Of a DNA stretch of 64,000 nt, positions 26,798-36,029 are shown in pieces (position 1 is the first letter of the stretch; each line of letters opens with the position of its first letter). Below the pieces are notes generated by a model. That model ran no database searches. It was not told the origin of the DNA and saw nothing but the letters and a program-made list of their open reading frames with translations. A program made the position numbers and the translations under genes. The stretch covers positions 1-64,000 of the forward strand of contig NZ_JAHUQD010000009.1 of NCBI RefSeq assembly GCF_023838525.1, read 5' to 3'. Origin of the DNA: Caldicoprobacter algeriensis. Lineage in GTDB: Bacteria; Bacillota; Clostridia; Caldicoprobacterales; Caldicoprobacteraceae.

Positions 26798-28255
26798 ATG
26801 AAGAAGTTTCTTGGATTCAATTTTAGATCTGTAAAGGAATCCTTTAAAAGCAAGAAGTTCAAATACGGCGGATACGCTACTTTGATGGTGGCTGTTGTCA
26901 TTGCAATTGCCATAATCATCAACCTGATTGTGGACCAGATCCCCTGGGAAGTTGACCTGACGCAAAACCAGATGTACTCTCTGTCCGAGCAGACCAATAA
27001 GGTGCTGGATAACCTCAAACAGGATGTCAAGATCATCGGCCTTTATGAGACTGGTGAGGAAGATAAGACGGTGCTAGAAATCATAGAGCGCTATCAAAAA
27101 CGCTCAAAGAGGATTAGCTTTACTACTGTTGATCCCGAGAGATATCCGCAGTTGCTTACAAAGTACGAAAAAGGCGGCGAATCGCTGAATGCCGGAAGCT
27201 TGATCGTAGAGAGCGGAGACAAGTTCAAGGTGATCGATCGCTATGACCTGGTAAACTATAGCTACAACCAGTATTCTGGTCAGTGGTATGCTCAGTCTCT
27301 GGCTGTGGAGCAGCGCCTCACAGGGGCTATATTGTATGTGACGACTGAAGAGCTTCCTGTGGTATATACGCTGGTAGGCCACGGTGAGGATTCAATTCCT
27401 TACGATGTGAGAAAGCAGCTTGAATTGGAGAACTACACTATAGAGGATTTAAACCTTGTTACCCAAGATTCGGTGCCCGAGAAGGCACATGCTCTGGTAG
27501 TACTTTCGCCCAAGAGGGATATTACAAAAGAGGAAGAGGAAAAGATTAGGAAATATTTAGAAAATCAGGGTAGAGCGATATTCTTTATACAGAATTTGAA
27601 TGAGGAGCTGCCCAACTTTGAGTCGCTGCTCAAGAGCTATGGTGTGGCACTGCAGAGAGTTGTGGTGGTAGAGGGGGATGCCAATATGCATTATCCCGGC
27701 AACCCTCTTTATATAATACCCAACATGGAGAGCCACAGCATTTTAAGTCCGCTTAAATCCGGACAGATGTACGTGTTTGCGCCCCAGTCGCAGAGCATAG
27801 AGGTACTTGAGATGAAGAGACGGACTTTGGAGATAGAGCCGTTGCTGGTCACTTCAGACAAGGCATGGGCCAAGACCAACCTGGAGGCTACTACCATAGA
27901 GAAAGAAGAGGGGGATTTGGAAGGGCCGTTTAACATTGCGGTTGCCATCACGGATAAGATATACGAGGATAACGAGACCAAGGAGACTAGGCTGGTAGTG
28001 GTAGCCAATACTAATCTGCTAAACAGCCAGCTGGTTTCGCAGGTGCCGGGCAACGTCAATTTCCTGCTCAACAGCCTTAACTGGCTGCAGGACAGGGAGG
28101 AGAACATATCGATACGGCCCAAGAGCTTGACAACCTCACGTCTTAGAATATCGGCTTATCAGCAGCTTATATTCTCAGGTATAGTTGTCATATTGATTCC
28201 TCTCATCGTGCTGGCTTCAGGGCTTACAGTATGGTTGAGGAGGAGGCATCTATGA
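26798..28255 (+). CDS. GldG-family membrane protein of the ABC complex
   Basis: A 485-residue protein with one helix near residues 24-46 (GYATLMVAVVIAIAIIINLIV) and one at the C-terminus (LIFSGIVVILIPLIVLASGL), so the bulk lies outside the membrane. DLTQNQMYSLSEQT and a later VVLSPKRDITKEEEEKIRKYL match the uncharacterised GldG-type ABC accessory domain, which resembles the IFT52/DUF4350 class. It probably handles an extracellular substrate with the permease. Its last codons overlap the start of the DUF4340 gene (ATGA). Confidence 0.88.
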   Translation: MKKFLGFNFRSVKESFKSKKFKYGGYATLMVAVVIAIAIIINLIVDQIPWEVDLTQNQMYSLSEQTNKVLDNLKQDVKIIGLYETGEEDKTVLEIIERYQKRSKRISFTTVDPERYPQLLTKYEKGGESLNAGSLIVESGDKFKVIDRYDLVNYSYNQYSGQWYAQSLAVEQRLTGAILYVTTEELPVVYTLVGHGEDSIPYDVRKQLELENYTIEDLNLVTQDSVPEKAHALVVLSPKRDITKEEEEKIRKYLENQGRAIFFIQNLNEELPNFESLLKSYGVALQRVVVVEGDANMHYPGNPLYIIPNMESHSILSPLKSGQMYVFAPQSQSIEVLEMKRRTLEIEPLLVTSDKAWAKTNLEATTIEKEEGDLEGPFNIAVAITDKIYEDNETKETRLVVVANTNLLNSQLVSQVPGNVNFLLNSLNWLQDREENISIRPKSLTTSRLRISAYQQLIFSGIVVILIPLIVLASGLTVWLRRRHL

Positions 28256-29682
28256 AGAAGAGACAGCGAAGCATACTTGCTCTTGTGGTGGTGCTGGCAG
28301 TGCTGGTTGGTGCGTATTTTTACGTGAGCAACCGGCCAAAAAAGCAGGCCGAGGATGATAAAACCTTAGAGATATGTAAAGTACCCAAAGAGGACATCGT
28401 CAAAATGGTGCTGGAATCACGGGATGGGACTACCTTGACGTTTGAAAAGAAGGATGACAAGTGGACGGTGGACTATCCCCATCCTGTGGTTTTGGACCAG
28501 ACAAGCGTCGATGATATAGCTTACAGCTTTGCCAGCCTGTATGCCGAGAGGATAATAGAGGAAAATCCTAAAGACCTATCGGTGTACGGCTTGGATAAGC
28601 CGGCTGTTGTTGCCAGAGCTTTTCTGAAGGACGGCACCCAGAAGGTATTGTATCTCGGCAACAAGACGCCGGCAGGCAATACCTACTATTTGATGGCTGA
28701 TGGGGACCCAAAGGTTTATTCGGTGTGGATGAATCATGGCGAGCATTTTAGCTATAAGCTTTCGGATGTGCGTGAAAAGGACCTGACTGAGATTAAAACC
28801 CAAGAGCTGACCTACCTTAAAATAGCTAAAAAGGGTAAGCCTACCATTGAAATAGAGATGAATGATGAGCAATCGAAGGATGAAGCCCAGTTTGGCCTGA
28901 GCCTGTGGAGGATGACCCAGCCTTACAATGAGCCAATGGGGGTATCGGCCGATAAGTTCCAAAAAGTTTTGGATGGTATATCTTCGCTTACCAGCAATGC
29001 CATCAAAGAGTTTGTAGAGGATAATCCACAGGACCTCTCTAAGTATGGTTTGGATGACCCGGTGGCCGAGCTCATCGTCAAGGACAAAGAAAACACGCTT
29101 CATTTGTACTTTGGAAAAGATACGGACGACGGTAAAAGCGTGTACTTCAAGACCGCTGACGTTAACTCGGTATATACTATGGAGAAGAGCAAGACGGAGC
29201 TACTTGATACAAAGCCATTTGACATTGTGGATAAATTTGCGTATATAGTCAACATCGATAATGTGGATAAGATCACAATAGAGGGGCGCGGTAAAACCCA
29301 TGTTCTTACCCTTACCAGGCAAACCAAAAAAGCTGAGAAGGAAGGGGAGGAAGACGAGGTTATTACCACATACATGGTAGATGGCAAGGAAGTAGAGGAA
29401 AAGCCCTTTAAGAAGTTTTATCAGAGCCTGATTGGCATACTGGTAGATGCCGAAATCGATAGGGAAATGGCAGAGGAGAATCCCGAAGTGAAAACCACTT
29501 TCTTCCTGAATAAGGGCTCAAGGAGAGAGGTTCATGTGAACTACGTGCCATACGATAATGATTTCTACGCTGTATTCCGCAGTGGAAAGGCTGAATTTGT
29601 AGTGTCCAGGAGCCAGGTGAACAAGATGCTGGATGACCTGGAGGCTTTGATTCGTGGAGACCTGGTAAAGGAGGAAGAGTGA
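28252..29682 (+). CDS. DUF4340-domain protein, membrane-anchored
   Basis: A 476-residue protein with a short N-terminal anchor (SILALVVVLAVLVGAYFYVS). It has two or more DUF4340 repeats, seen in the recurring pattern of KWTVDYPHPV, LSVYGLDKPAV and then LSKYGLDDPVAEL. The repeated YGLD-P segment suggests internal duplication of a beta-rich unit. It is the usual fourth partner of the GldA/F/G-like ABC set, and its function is unknown. ATG at 28252 follows GGAGGAGG by five bases and overlaps the preceding stop. A terminator follows at once, so it ends the operon. Confidence 0.88.
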   Translation: MKKRQRSILALVVVLAVLVGAYFYVSNRPKKQAEDDKTLEICKVPKEDIVKMVLESRDGTTLTFEKKDDKWTVDYPHPVVLDQTSVDDIAYSFASLYAERIIEENPKDLSVYGLDKPAVVARAFLKDGTQKVLYLGNKTPAGNTYYLMADGDPKVYSVWMNHGEHFSYKLSDVREKDLTEIKTQELTYLKIAKKGKPTIEIEMNDEQSKDEAQFGLSLWRMTQPYNEPMGVSADKFQKVLDGISSLTSNAIKEFVEDNPQDLSKYGLDDPVAELIVKDKENTLHLYFGKDTDDGKSVYFKTADVNSVYTMEKSKTELLDTKPFDIVDKFAYIVNIDNVDKITIEGRGKTHVLTLTRQTKKAEKEGEEDEVITTYMVDGKEVEEKPFKKFYQSLIGILVDAEIDREMAEENPEVKTTFFLNKGSRREVHVNYVPYDNDFYAVFRSGKAEFVVSRSQVNKMLDDLEALIRGDLVKEEE

Positions 29683-29690
29683 TTTTTAAG

Positions 29691-29727
29691 CCTCTCCAGC
29701 TATGAGGTGATGCTGGAGAGGTTTTTT
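29691..29727 (+). terminator. Terminator of the Gld-type ABC operon
   Basis: Arms CCTCTCCAGC and GCTGGAGAGG pair perfectly around an 11-base loop and are followed by TTTTTT. Confidence 0.9.
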
Positions 29728-29862
29728 GTGTGAATTTTAAGGCGCTTACTTTTATGGGTTAAGTAGTGAAATTGTCATTTTTATGCGTGTTCTGATAGTA
29801 CTTTTTTGATATAATTGTTATGAACGCCATCTGAAAATCTTATTGAAAGGGGATATGCCATT

Positions 29863-30588
29863 ATGGGTAAAAAGGCCCTGATAGTTCGGGGAGGCTGGGA
29901 AGGCCATCAGCCCGTTGAAGTGTCGGAGCTCTTTCGCGATATTCTTGTTGAAGAAGGATTTGAGGTAGAGATTTCCGAGACGCTGGACGCGTTTTTGGAT
30001 GTGGAAAAGTTAAAGTCGCTTTACCTCATAATCCCTGTGTGGACCATGGGTAAGATAACCGATGCTCAGGTTAGACCGGTCCTTGAGGCTGTGGCCAGCG
30101 GAGTGGGCATTGCAGGGTGCCATGGCGGCATGTGCGATGCCTTCAGGGAGTGCGTCCAGTGGCAGTTTATGACGGGAGGACAGTGGGTAGCGCATCCTGG
30201 AGGGGATGGGGTGGAATACGTTGTCAACGTCAAAAGGGGCTCCAGCCCCATTGTTGAAGGGATTGAGGATTTTACCGTAAAGAGCGAACAATACTATGTA
30301 CATATTGACCCGTCGATTGAAGTGCTTGCCACCACACGGTTTCCTGTGGTGGATGGCCCGCATGCTGCCAATGGGCAGGTGGATGTGCCGGTTGTATGGA
30401 CCAAGCGCTGGGGAAGAGGAAGGGTATTCTACTGTTCTTTAGGACATCATGTAGACGTGTTGCAGGTTGAGCCGGTTCGAACCATAATGAAAAGGGGTTT
30501 CCTCTGGGCAGCTGAAGGCAAGGACGTTGCCATGCAGGCCAGTGATAATGCTGAAGTTTTAATCCAATCGGTAAAGAGGATGTTTTAA
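29863..30588 (+). CDS. ThuA-domain protein
   Basis: A 241-residue ThuA-like protein with the class I glutamine-amidotransferase fold. It starts [20 protein letters not shown] and carries [15 protein letters not shown], where the family keeps GCH, and a late [14 protein letters not shown]. ThuA proteins belong to sugar and sugar-acid pathways, often paired with Gfo/Idh/MocA oxidoreductases, as here (gap of 17 bases). The exact reaction is not established. A TTGATATAAT -10 lies about 50 bases upstream. Confidence 0.9.
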   Translation: MGKKALIVRGGWEGHQPVEVSELFRDILVEEGFEVEISETLDAFLDVEKLKSLYLIIPVWTMGKITDAQVRPVLEAVASGVGIAGCHGGMCDAFRECVQWQFMTGGQWVAHPGGDGVEYVVNVKRGSSPIVEGIEDFTVKSEQYYVHIDPSIEVLATTRFPVVDGPHAANGQVDVPVVWTKRWGRGRVFYCSLGHHVDVLQVEPVRTIMKRGFLWAAEGKDVAMQASDNAEVLIQSVKRMF

Positions 30589-30605
30589 GTAAAAGGGTGG
30601 TTGTC

Positions 30606-31712
30606 ATGAAAAAGGTAAAGGTGGGGATTGTCGGATGCGGTAACATAAGCGGCATCTATTTAAAAAACTGTAGCCAGCGGTTTGAGATTTTGGAAGTGGT
30701 GGCCTGTGCGGATTTGATTTTGGAAAGGGCGCAGGCCAGAGCAAAAGAATTCAACATCCCTAAAGCGTGCTCGGTAGATGAACTTCTTGCGGATCCCGAG
30801 ATCGACATCGTGGTCAATTTGACGGTTCCTAAAGCACATGCCCAGGTGTGCATTGCCGCTCTTGAAGCCGGCAAAAATGTGTATGTTGAAAAACCGTTGG
30901 CCATCACTCGTGAAGAAGGGAAAAGGATACTGGACATAGCCAGGGCAAAAGGGCTTTTGGTGGGCTGTGCTCCCGATACATTTCTCGGGGCCGGGCTTCA
31001 GACTTGTCGAAAGCTGATAGACGACGGCTGGATCGGTGAACCGATAGCGGCAACGGCGTTTATGGTATGCCATGGCCATGAGAGCTGGCATCCTGATCCC
31101 GAGTTCTACTATCAGGTGGGCGGAGGCCCTATGTTTGATATGGGGCCATATTATATAACGGCTCTGATATCCCTTATAGGTCCCATAAAGAGGGTGACGG
31201 CTTCTGCCAGGATTACATTTCCGGAGAGGACCATCACCAGCCAACCCAAATATGGCACAAAGATAAAGGTGGAGACGCCCACTCATATTGCTGGCGTTAT
31301 GGATTTTGAAAACGGCGCCGTGGGGACCATTATCACCAGCTTTGATGTATGGAGCGCCAATCTACCGCGAATTGAGATTTACGGCAGCGAGGGCAGCCTA
31401 AGCGTGCCTGATCCCAACACATTTGGCGGTCCTGTGCTGATACGCCGTCAAGGGGCCAGTGAATGGGGCGAGGTTCCTTTGACTCACGGTTATGCCGACA
31501 ACAGCCGAGGCATTGGAGTGGCTGATATGGCTTATGCATTGCTGTCGGGAAGGCCACACAGGGCCAATGGGGAGATGGCCTACCATGTGCTGGATGTAAT
31601 GCAGGGGTTTTTGGACGCCTCACAGAGCGGAAGCCATTATACCGTTCCCAGTTCGTGCAGCCGCCCGGCGCCATTGCCTCTGGGGCTCCGAGATGGCTTG
31701 CTGGATGAATAG
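30606..31712 (+). CDS. Gfo/Idh/MocA-family oxidoreductase
   Basis: A 368-residue NAD(P)-dependent sugar or cyclitol dehydrogenase. The N-terminal Rossmann domain has [13 protein letters not shown] and the family EKPLAIT motif with its catalytic-region Lys. The C-terminal alpha/beta domain includes [26 protein letters not shown], another hallmark. Substrate cannot be predicted. ATG at 30606 follows AAGGGTGG. GTG at 30597 is less likely. It is cotranscribed with the ThuA gene. A terminator follows at 31724-31755. Confidence 0.92.
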   Translation: MKKVKVGIVGCGNISGIYLKNCSQRFEILEVVACADLILERAQARAKEFNIPKACSVDELLADPEIDIVVNLTVPKAHAQVCIAALEAGKNVYVEKPLAITREEGKRILDIARAKGLLVGCAPDTFLGAGLQTCRKLIDDGWIGEPIAATAFMVCHGHESWHPDPEFYYQVGGGPMFDMGPYYITALISLIGPIKRVTASARITFPERTITSQPKYGTKIKVETPTHIAGVMDFENGAVGTIITSFDVWSANLPRIEIYGSEGSLSVPDPNTFGGPVLIRRQGASEWGEVPLTHGYADNSRGIGVADMAYALLSGRPHRANGEMAYHVLDVMQGFLDASQSGSHYTVPSSCSRPAPLPLGLRDGLLDE

Positions 31713-31723
31713 GATAAATTTAA

Positions 31724-31764
31724 AAGGATCGGATGATAAAATACGTCCGATCCTTAATGTTTTT
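31724..31764 (+). terminator. Terminator after the oxidoreductase gene
   Basis: Arms AAGGATCGGA (31724-31733) and TCCGATCCTT (31746-31755) pair perfectly. AATGTTTTT follows. Confidence 0.75.
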
Positions 31765-31843
31765 GGTTGGTATCTTGTTTATTGTAAGCTGAGAATTTGC
31801 TACGTGGCTACGTGGCGGATCGAAAAAAGCAGCTAACTAGTTG

Positions 31844-33091
31844 TTATTCAATCCTATGAGGGGTTTTAAGGGCAAGCGCTAGGTTTATTGCAATAGAAGC
31901 GGCTGCCATGCCAATTATGAACAGTGGAATAAAGCCCCACGCATCTGCTATGATCCCGGCAATATAGGGTAAAAAGGTTGTTGGAAATGTGATTAGGCTT
32001 GTTAATACAAAATACACAGGGCGATTTTCTTCATCTGTTATATCTATAGTGTAGTTGGTATATCCCATCCAGGCTCCCTTGTTTATTCCGCCAAGGACGC
32101 ACATGGGAACAAGAAAAAATAATGGTGGAATAAATTTATGCAGTCCTAAGCTTATTAAAGCTAGAGAAGGGAGGGTAAAGTTAATTATTTGGGAAATCAG
32201 GATAATATATTTGTTGCCCAGACGATGGCTGATGTTTCCCCAAAAAAGGCCTCCAATTAAAGAGCCAATGATTTGGATATAAATGAGCGTAGAGACCTGG
32301 TTTGGAGACAAAGCAAAGGTATTTTGCCCAAAAAGGATTATAAAGGGTAGGATCATGCCTGCAAGGCTCCCGATGAGCTGAGTGGCCAGCATATGCCTGT
32401 AGGCTTTGTTTTTGTTTAAATATCCTGGCAAAGTGCTGTAATATTCAAGAATGTTAATCCTTTTATGGCTATTTTCTCTAGGAGAATCTTTGACGAAAGT
32501 CATGGCTACAGCCGAAGACAGCAGCAGAATACCCGATAGCCCGAAAAGTATGGAGTATTTTTGTGCGCTGGAAAGGAGAGCATTTTCCAGCGTTATCTTT
32601 ATTATAAATCCTGCTGCTAGGCTTCCTATACCGCCAAATAGTTGCTGATTCCCAAGCAACTTTCCCCTTTGATTGTCTGGGATTGTACGACCAAAGACGT
32701 CCAACCAAGGTACCACAATGAGCCCATCGCTGGCCCATAAAAGCGCATATATGCAAAGGAATGCCCACACCACGATATAGGGGTTAACCGCAAACATTAA
32801 AATTGGCACCATCAGCAGTGGAAGGGGCCTGAAGAGAAACATTATGGTTGATATAAAAGCCGGTAAGTTCTTTATCCTGTGTATGTACGGCCCCATAAAA
32901 AGTTGGGCCAGCAGCGAAGACGCAGATCCCATTGTACTGGCCAGTCCAGCTAGCTGAAGGCTTTGCGTAAAGGTATGTATAAATACGGGTACTACTGAGT
33001 TGGTATCCAGGAAAGCCAAGCCGGTGAAAAAAAGGGTGCCTTCTATCATTAGAGCGTAATAGTTTCGATTGTTTCTATTTTTAAAAGGCAT
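31844..33091 (-). CDS. Major facilitator superfamily transporter
   Basis: A 415-residue membrane protein with about twelve helices. It opens YYALMIEGTLFFTGLAFLDTNSVVPVFIHTF, has a short DE/R-containing loop between helices and a GGINKGAWMGYTNYTIDI segment in the second half. This is an MFS permease of an uncharacterised branch. No substrate can be read from sequence or from the neighbours, since the adjacent genes face away. ATG at 33091 follows AGAAGGAG. The promoter is at 33139-33168 on the same strand. Confidence 0.85.
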   Translation of the reverse strand: MPFKNRNNRNYYALMIEGTLFFTGLAFLDTNSVVPVFIHTFTQSLQLAGLASTMGSASSLLAQLFMGPYIHRIKNLPAFISTIMFLFRPLPLLMVPILMFAVNPYIVVWAFLCIYALLWASDGLIVVPWLDVFGRTIPDNQRGKLLGNQQLFGGIGSLAAGFIIKITLENALLSSAQKYSILFGLSGILLLSSAVAMTFVKDSPRENSHKRINILEYYSTLPGYLNKNKAYRHMLATQLIGSLAGMILPFIILFGQNTFALSPNQVSTLIYIQIIGSLIGGLFWGNISHRLGNKYIILISQIINFTLPSLALISLGLHKFIPPLFFLVPMCVLGGINKGAWMGYTNYTIDITDEENRPVYFVLTSLITFPTTFLPYIAGIIADAWGFIPLFIIGMAAASIAINLALALKTPHRIE

Positions 33092-33138
33092 ATTCCCTAC
33101 TCCTTCTACTTTGAATTTTTAGAATAGCTGTCTTGTTA

Positions 33139-33168
33139 ATTATACAGTATAACGATGGCAACAGTAAA
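33139..33168 (-). promoter_or_regulatory. Promoter of the MFS gene
   Basis: On the minus strand TTTACT, 18 bases and TATAAT lie about 50 bases before the ATG. The 160 bases between here and 33336 contain no gene I can support. Confidence 0.6.
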
Positions 33169-33336
33169 TATGGTGTGTGCTGGGATTGGGGATTTATGGA
33201 TTGGAGATGATTGAATTTGTTCTAACTCGACAAGAAGATCTCGTACTCATAGAGATGAGTTGTTTAAAGGAAAGCTGGTATGTACGTTGTCATATGCTCA
33301 GTAGTGGGTGTGTATCCTCTATAGGATTGAAGGGTA

Positions 33337-33391
33337 TTGACGCCAAACATAGTATAAGTTAAAATATATTCAAAGCATGAATATATGTTCA
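33337..33391 (+). promoter_or_regulatory. Promoter and SmtB/CadC-type operator of the metal-efflux operon
   Basis: TTGACG (33337-33342), 17 bases and TAAAAT (33360-33365) form a good SigA promoter. Immediately downstream, TGAATA-TA-TGTTCA (33378-33391) is the reverse complement of TGAACA-TA-TATTCA, the core of the 12-2-12 ArsR/SmtB operator. An overlapping ATATTCA(N5)TGAATAT repeat covers 33366-33384. A repressor bound here would cover the transcription start and would leave DNA when it binds metal. Confidence 0.75.
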
Positions 33392-33418
33392 TATTTTAAT
33401 AGTTTTTCAGGAGGGATG

Positions 33419-33790
33419 TTGACTTTGAATAACGAGGAAAAGTTGGATGTATGTATGGATTTCATCGTCCATCGGGAAACCCTGGACAGCGTTAATAAAA
33501 ACGCCTTGAGCGACGATGTGGTAAATGAGCTGGCTGAGTTTTTTAAGGTGTTCGGCGATGCCACGCGCCTGCGAATACTGTATGCCCTGTCGATAGCTGA
33601 GATGTGCGTGTGTGATTTATGCGAGTTTCTTGGGATGAACCAGTCTGCGGTTTCTCACCAGCTCAAGGTGTTAAGGCAGAGCAGGCTTATAAAATACAGA
33701 AGGGAAGGAAGGAACATATATTATTCGCTTGATGATGAACACATCCAGCAGATAATTCAGGTTGGTTTAAAACACATAATGGAGAAATAA
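33419..33790 (+). CDS. ArsR/SmtB-family metal-responsive repressor (CadC-like)
   Basis: A repressor of about 123 residues. The winged helix runs through LAEFFKVFGDATRLRILYALSIAEMCVCDLCEFLGMNQSAVSHQL. The MCVCDL segment is the family's metal-site ELCVCDL motif, and a DVC Cys near the N-terminus could complete a CadC-like cadmium, lead or zinc thiolate site. The start is uncertain. ATG at 33416 abuts AGGAGGG, TTG at 33419 lies four bases after it and TTG at 33425 ten bases after it. It lies just upstream of the P-type ATPase gene and just downstream of its own operator. Confidence 0.9.
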   Translation: MTLNNEEKLDVCMDFIVHRETLDSVNKNALSDDVVNELAEFFKVFGDATRLRILYALSIAEMCVCDLCEFLGMNQSAVSHQLKVLRQSRLIKYRREGRNIYYSLDDEHIQQIIQVGLKHIMEK

Positions 33791-33824
33791 AAGAAGTTTA
33801 TTTTAATATGTGAGGAGGTCTGTT

Positions 33825-35816
33825 GTGAGGTTGAACATAAACAACAATGTTTATCACCGTGAAGCAGGGGGCTGTAGCTGTTGCGGTTGCAGTAATACAG
33901 CGGGATTACAAACAGAACGGTTTTCCAAAGCGAATTTAAAGGAAGAGGTAATGGAAAATCTCGACCTTATAGCAGGTGCTATCATCTTTTCAGTTGCGGC
34001 TTTCTTTCCGTTCTCGAAATGGATAAAGGCAGCGCTGTATTTGATAAGCTATGTACTTGCGGGAAGGGAAGTCGTGCTGCATGCCATCAAAAATACCATC
34101 AAAGGCAAGGTGTTTGATGAGAACTTCTTGATGACCGTAGCCACAATAGGTGCTTTTGCTATCGAGGAGTTCCCCGAGGCGGCTGCGGTGATGCTGTTTT
34201 ACCGTATAGGGGAATGGCTGCAGGACAGCATTTTAAGAAGGTCCAGGCGGTCGATTGCGGAGCTCATGGATATAAGGCCAGAATATGCTAATAAAGTGGC
34301 TGGGGATGATATCCAGAGAGTACACCCCGATGAGGTGACGGTGGGCGATGTTATCGTAGTCAAGCCTGGTGAACGCATACCGCTTGACGGGGTTGTGGTC
34401 AAGGGCCAGTCGACAGTAGACACCTCGGCTTTGACCGGCGAGCCTATGCCGAGGGATGTGGTGCCGGGTACCAAAGTGCTATCGGGGTTTGTAAATCAAA
34501 ATGGAGTTATATACGTTGAAGTGACAAGCGATTTTAAAAACTCTACTACCTCTAAAATACTTGATTTAGTAGAAAATGCCAAAAATAATAAGGCACCTAC
34601 CGAAAAATTCATAACCAGGTTTGCCAGGTATTATACGCCGGCAGTGGTTTCAGCCGCTGCCTTGATAGCCGTCGTGCCGCCCCTCCTGTGGAAGCAGCCT
34701 TTTGAGGAATGGGTGTACAGAGCCCTGATATTTCTAGTGGTCTCGTGTCCCTGTGCTCTTGTGATATCGATACCCGTTGGATTTTTCGGGGGATTGGGCG
34801 GTGCCTCCCGTAGCGGCATACTGGTCAAAGGAGGGCAGTACCTTGAAGCCCTTGGAAATGTTGATACCGTGGTGTTTGATAAGACGGGGACATTGACCAA
34901 AGGAGTATTTAAGGTTGCTAAAGTGGTTCCGGTGGCCGATATGATGAGAGATGAGCTGCTTCACTACGCTGCCCTGGCCGAAAGCTATTCGAACCACCCC
35001 ATTGCCCTCTCGATAATAGAGGCTTACAGCAAACCTTTGGACCGGCGGCAGGTTGACGAATATGCTGAGATTCCGGGATATGGCGTCAAGGCCAGAATAA
35101 AGGGCAAGGAGGTGCTGGTGGGCACTGCTGGCCTGCTTAGGCAGTACGGCGTGGTATGTCCGGAGGTGGAGCTTGCTCATACCGCTGTGCACCTTTCCAT
35201 AGATGGGCAGTATGTAGGATATATCATAATAGAGGATGAGCTTAAAGAAGACTCCAAACAGGCCATCGATGATTTAAAGCGAATGGGCGTAAAGCGAACC
35301 GTTATGTTTACAGGGGATAACTATCATACGGGACTCAAGGTAGGGCAAAATTTGGGGCTGGATGAGGTATATGCCGAACTTCTTCCGCATCAAAAGGTGG
35401 AGAAGCTGGAGGCGATAGAAAGGACTAAAGCCACCAGGAAAGGCAAGGTGGTATTTGTGGGCGATGGAATAAACGATGCGCCGGTGTTGGCCAGAGCCGA
35501 TGTAGGGGTGGCGATGGGAGGGTTAGGTTCCGATGCCGCCATCGAAGCGGCAGATGTGGTGCTCATGACCGATGAGCCCTCCAAACTGGTAACCGCCATA
35601 ATGATAGCCACCCGTACAAAGCGTATCGTGTGGCAAAACATCATCATGGCTCTGGGGGTTAAAGGGTTGGTACTTTTGCTGGGGGCAGCTGGCACCACCA
35701 GCATGTGGGAAGCGGTTTTTGCCGACGTAGGGGTCGCCATACTTTCTATACTGAATGCTTCGCGCGTGATAAAAAAGCCGAGAAGCCGTAGATGCAATCA
35801 GGCAACTGCAGCATAA
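33825..35816 (+). CDS. Heavy-metal-translocating P1B-type ATPase (Cd/Zn/Pb type)
   Basis: A 663-residue efflux pump. The transmembrane CPC metal site is at residues 308-310 (VVSCPCALVISIP), the phosphorylated Asp is near 352 (DKTGTLT), and GDGINDAPVL is the hinge. These and the CadC-like partner point to Cd2+, Zn2+ or Pb2+. The N-terminus is odd. In place of a folded HMA domain with GMxCxxC it has a short GGCSCCGCSN cluster (Cys 17, 19, 20 and 22). GTG at 33825 follows AGGAGG by six bases. It forms an operon with the repressor. Confidence 0.93.
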   Translation: MRLNINNNVYHREAGGCSCCGCSNTAGLQTERFSKANLKEEVMENLDLIAGAIIFSVAAFFPFSKWIKAALYLISYVLAGREVVLHAIKNTIKGKVFDENFLMTVATIGAFAIEEFPEAAAVMLFYRIGEWLQDSILRRSRRSIAELMDIRPEYANKVAGDDIQRVHPDEVTVGDVIVVKPGERIPLDGVVVKGQSTVDTSALTGEPMPRDVVPGTKVLSGFVNQNGVIYVEVTSDFKNSTTSKILDLVENAKNNKAPTEKFITRFARYYTPAVVSAAALIAVVPPLLWKQPFEEWVYRALIFLVVSCPCALVISIPVGFFGGLGGASRSGILVKGGQYLEALGNVDTVVFDKTGTLTKGVFKVAKVVPVADMMRDELLHYAALAESYSNHPIALSIIEAYSKPLDRRQVDEYAEIPGYGVKARIKGKEVLVGTAGLLRQYGVVCPEVELAHTAVHLSIDGQYVGYIIIEDELKEDSKQAIDDLKRMGVKRTVMFTGDNYHTGLKVGQNLGLDEVYAELLPHQKVEKLEAIERTKATRKGKVVFVGDGINDAPVLARADVGVAMGGLGSDAAIEAADVVLMTDEPSKLVTAIMIATRTKRIVWQNIIMALGVKGLVLLLGAAGTTSMWEAVFADVGVAILSILNASRVIKKPRSRRCNQATAA

Positions 35817-35858
35817 AAAGATCAGACAACGGTGGCATGAAATAAAAAACCTGGCATA

Positions 35859-35905
35859 AAAAACGGGGCCAAGGCGAAAACGCCTCTTGGCCCCGTTTTT
35901 TATCT
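35859..35905. terminator. Strong bidirectional terminator after the metal ATPase
   Basis: AAAAACGGGGCCAAGGCG and CGCCTCTTGGCCCCGTTTTT pair with a two-base bulge around AAAA, with T tracts on both strands. It separates the ATPase gene from the convergent NADH dehydrogenase gene. The remaining 125 bases to 36029 show nothing else. Confidence 0.88.
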
Positions 35906-36029
35906 TTTCGTGCTTATGGCGTCGGCAAAAGCTTTTTACCTATCGTCTGCTTGTTGTGTTGGTGCATCTCAAACTTTATGCAAACCGTTCATTTCTGAAA
36001 TCGCTATATGAGGCAACATATTATGTGCT

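Noticed and set aside
33177-33362. Possible 61-residue protein upstream of the ArsR gene
   Set aside because: It has no ribosome site, its text matches nothing, and it runs through the promoter of the metal operon.
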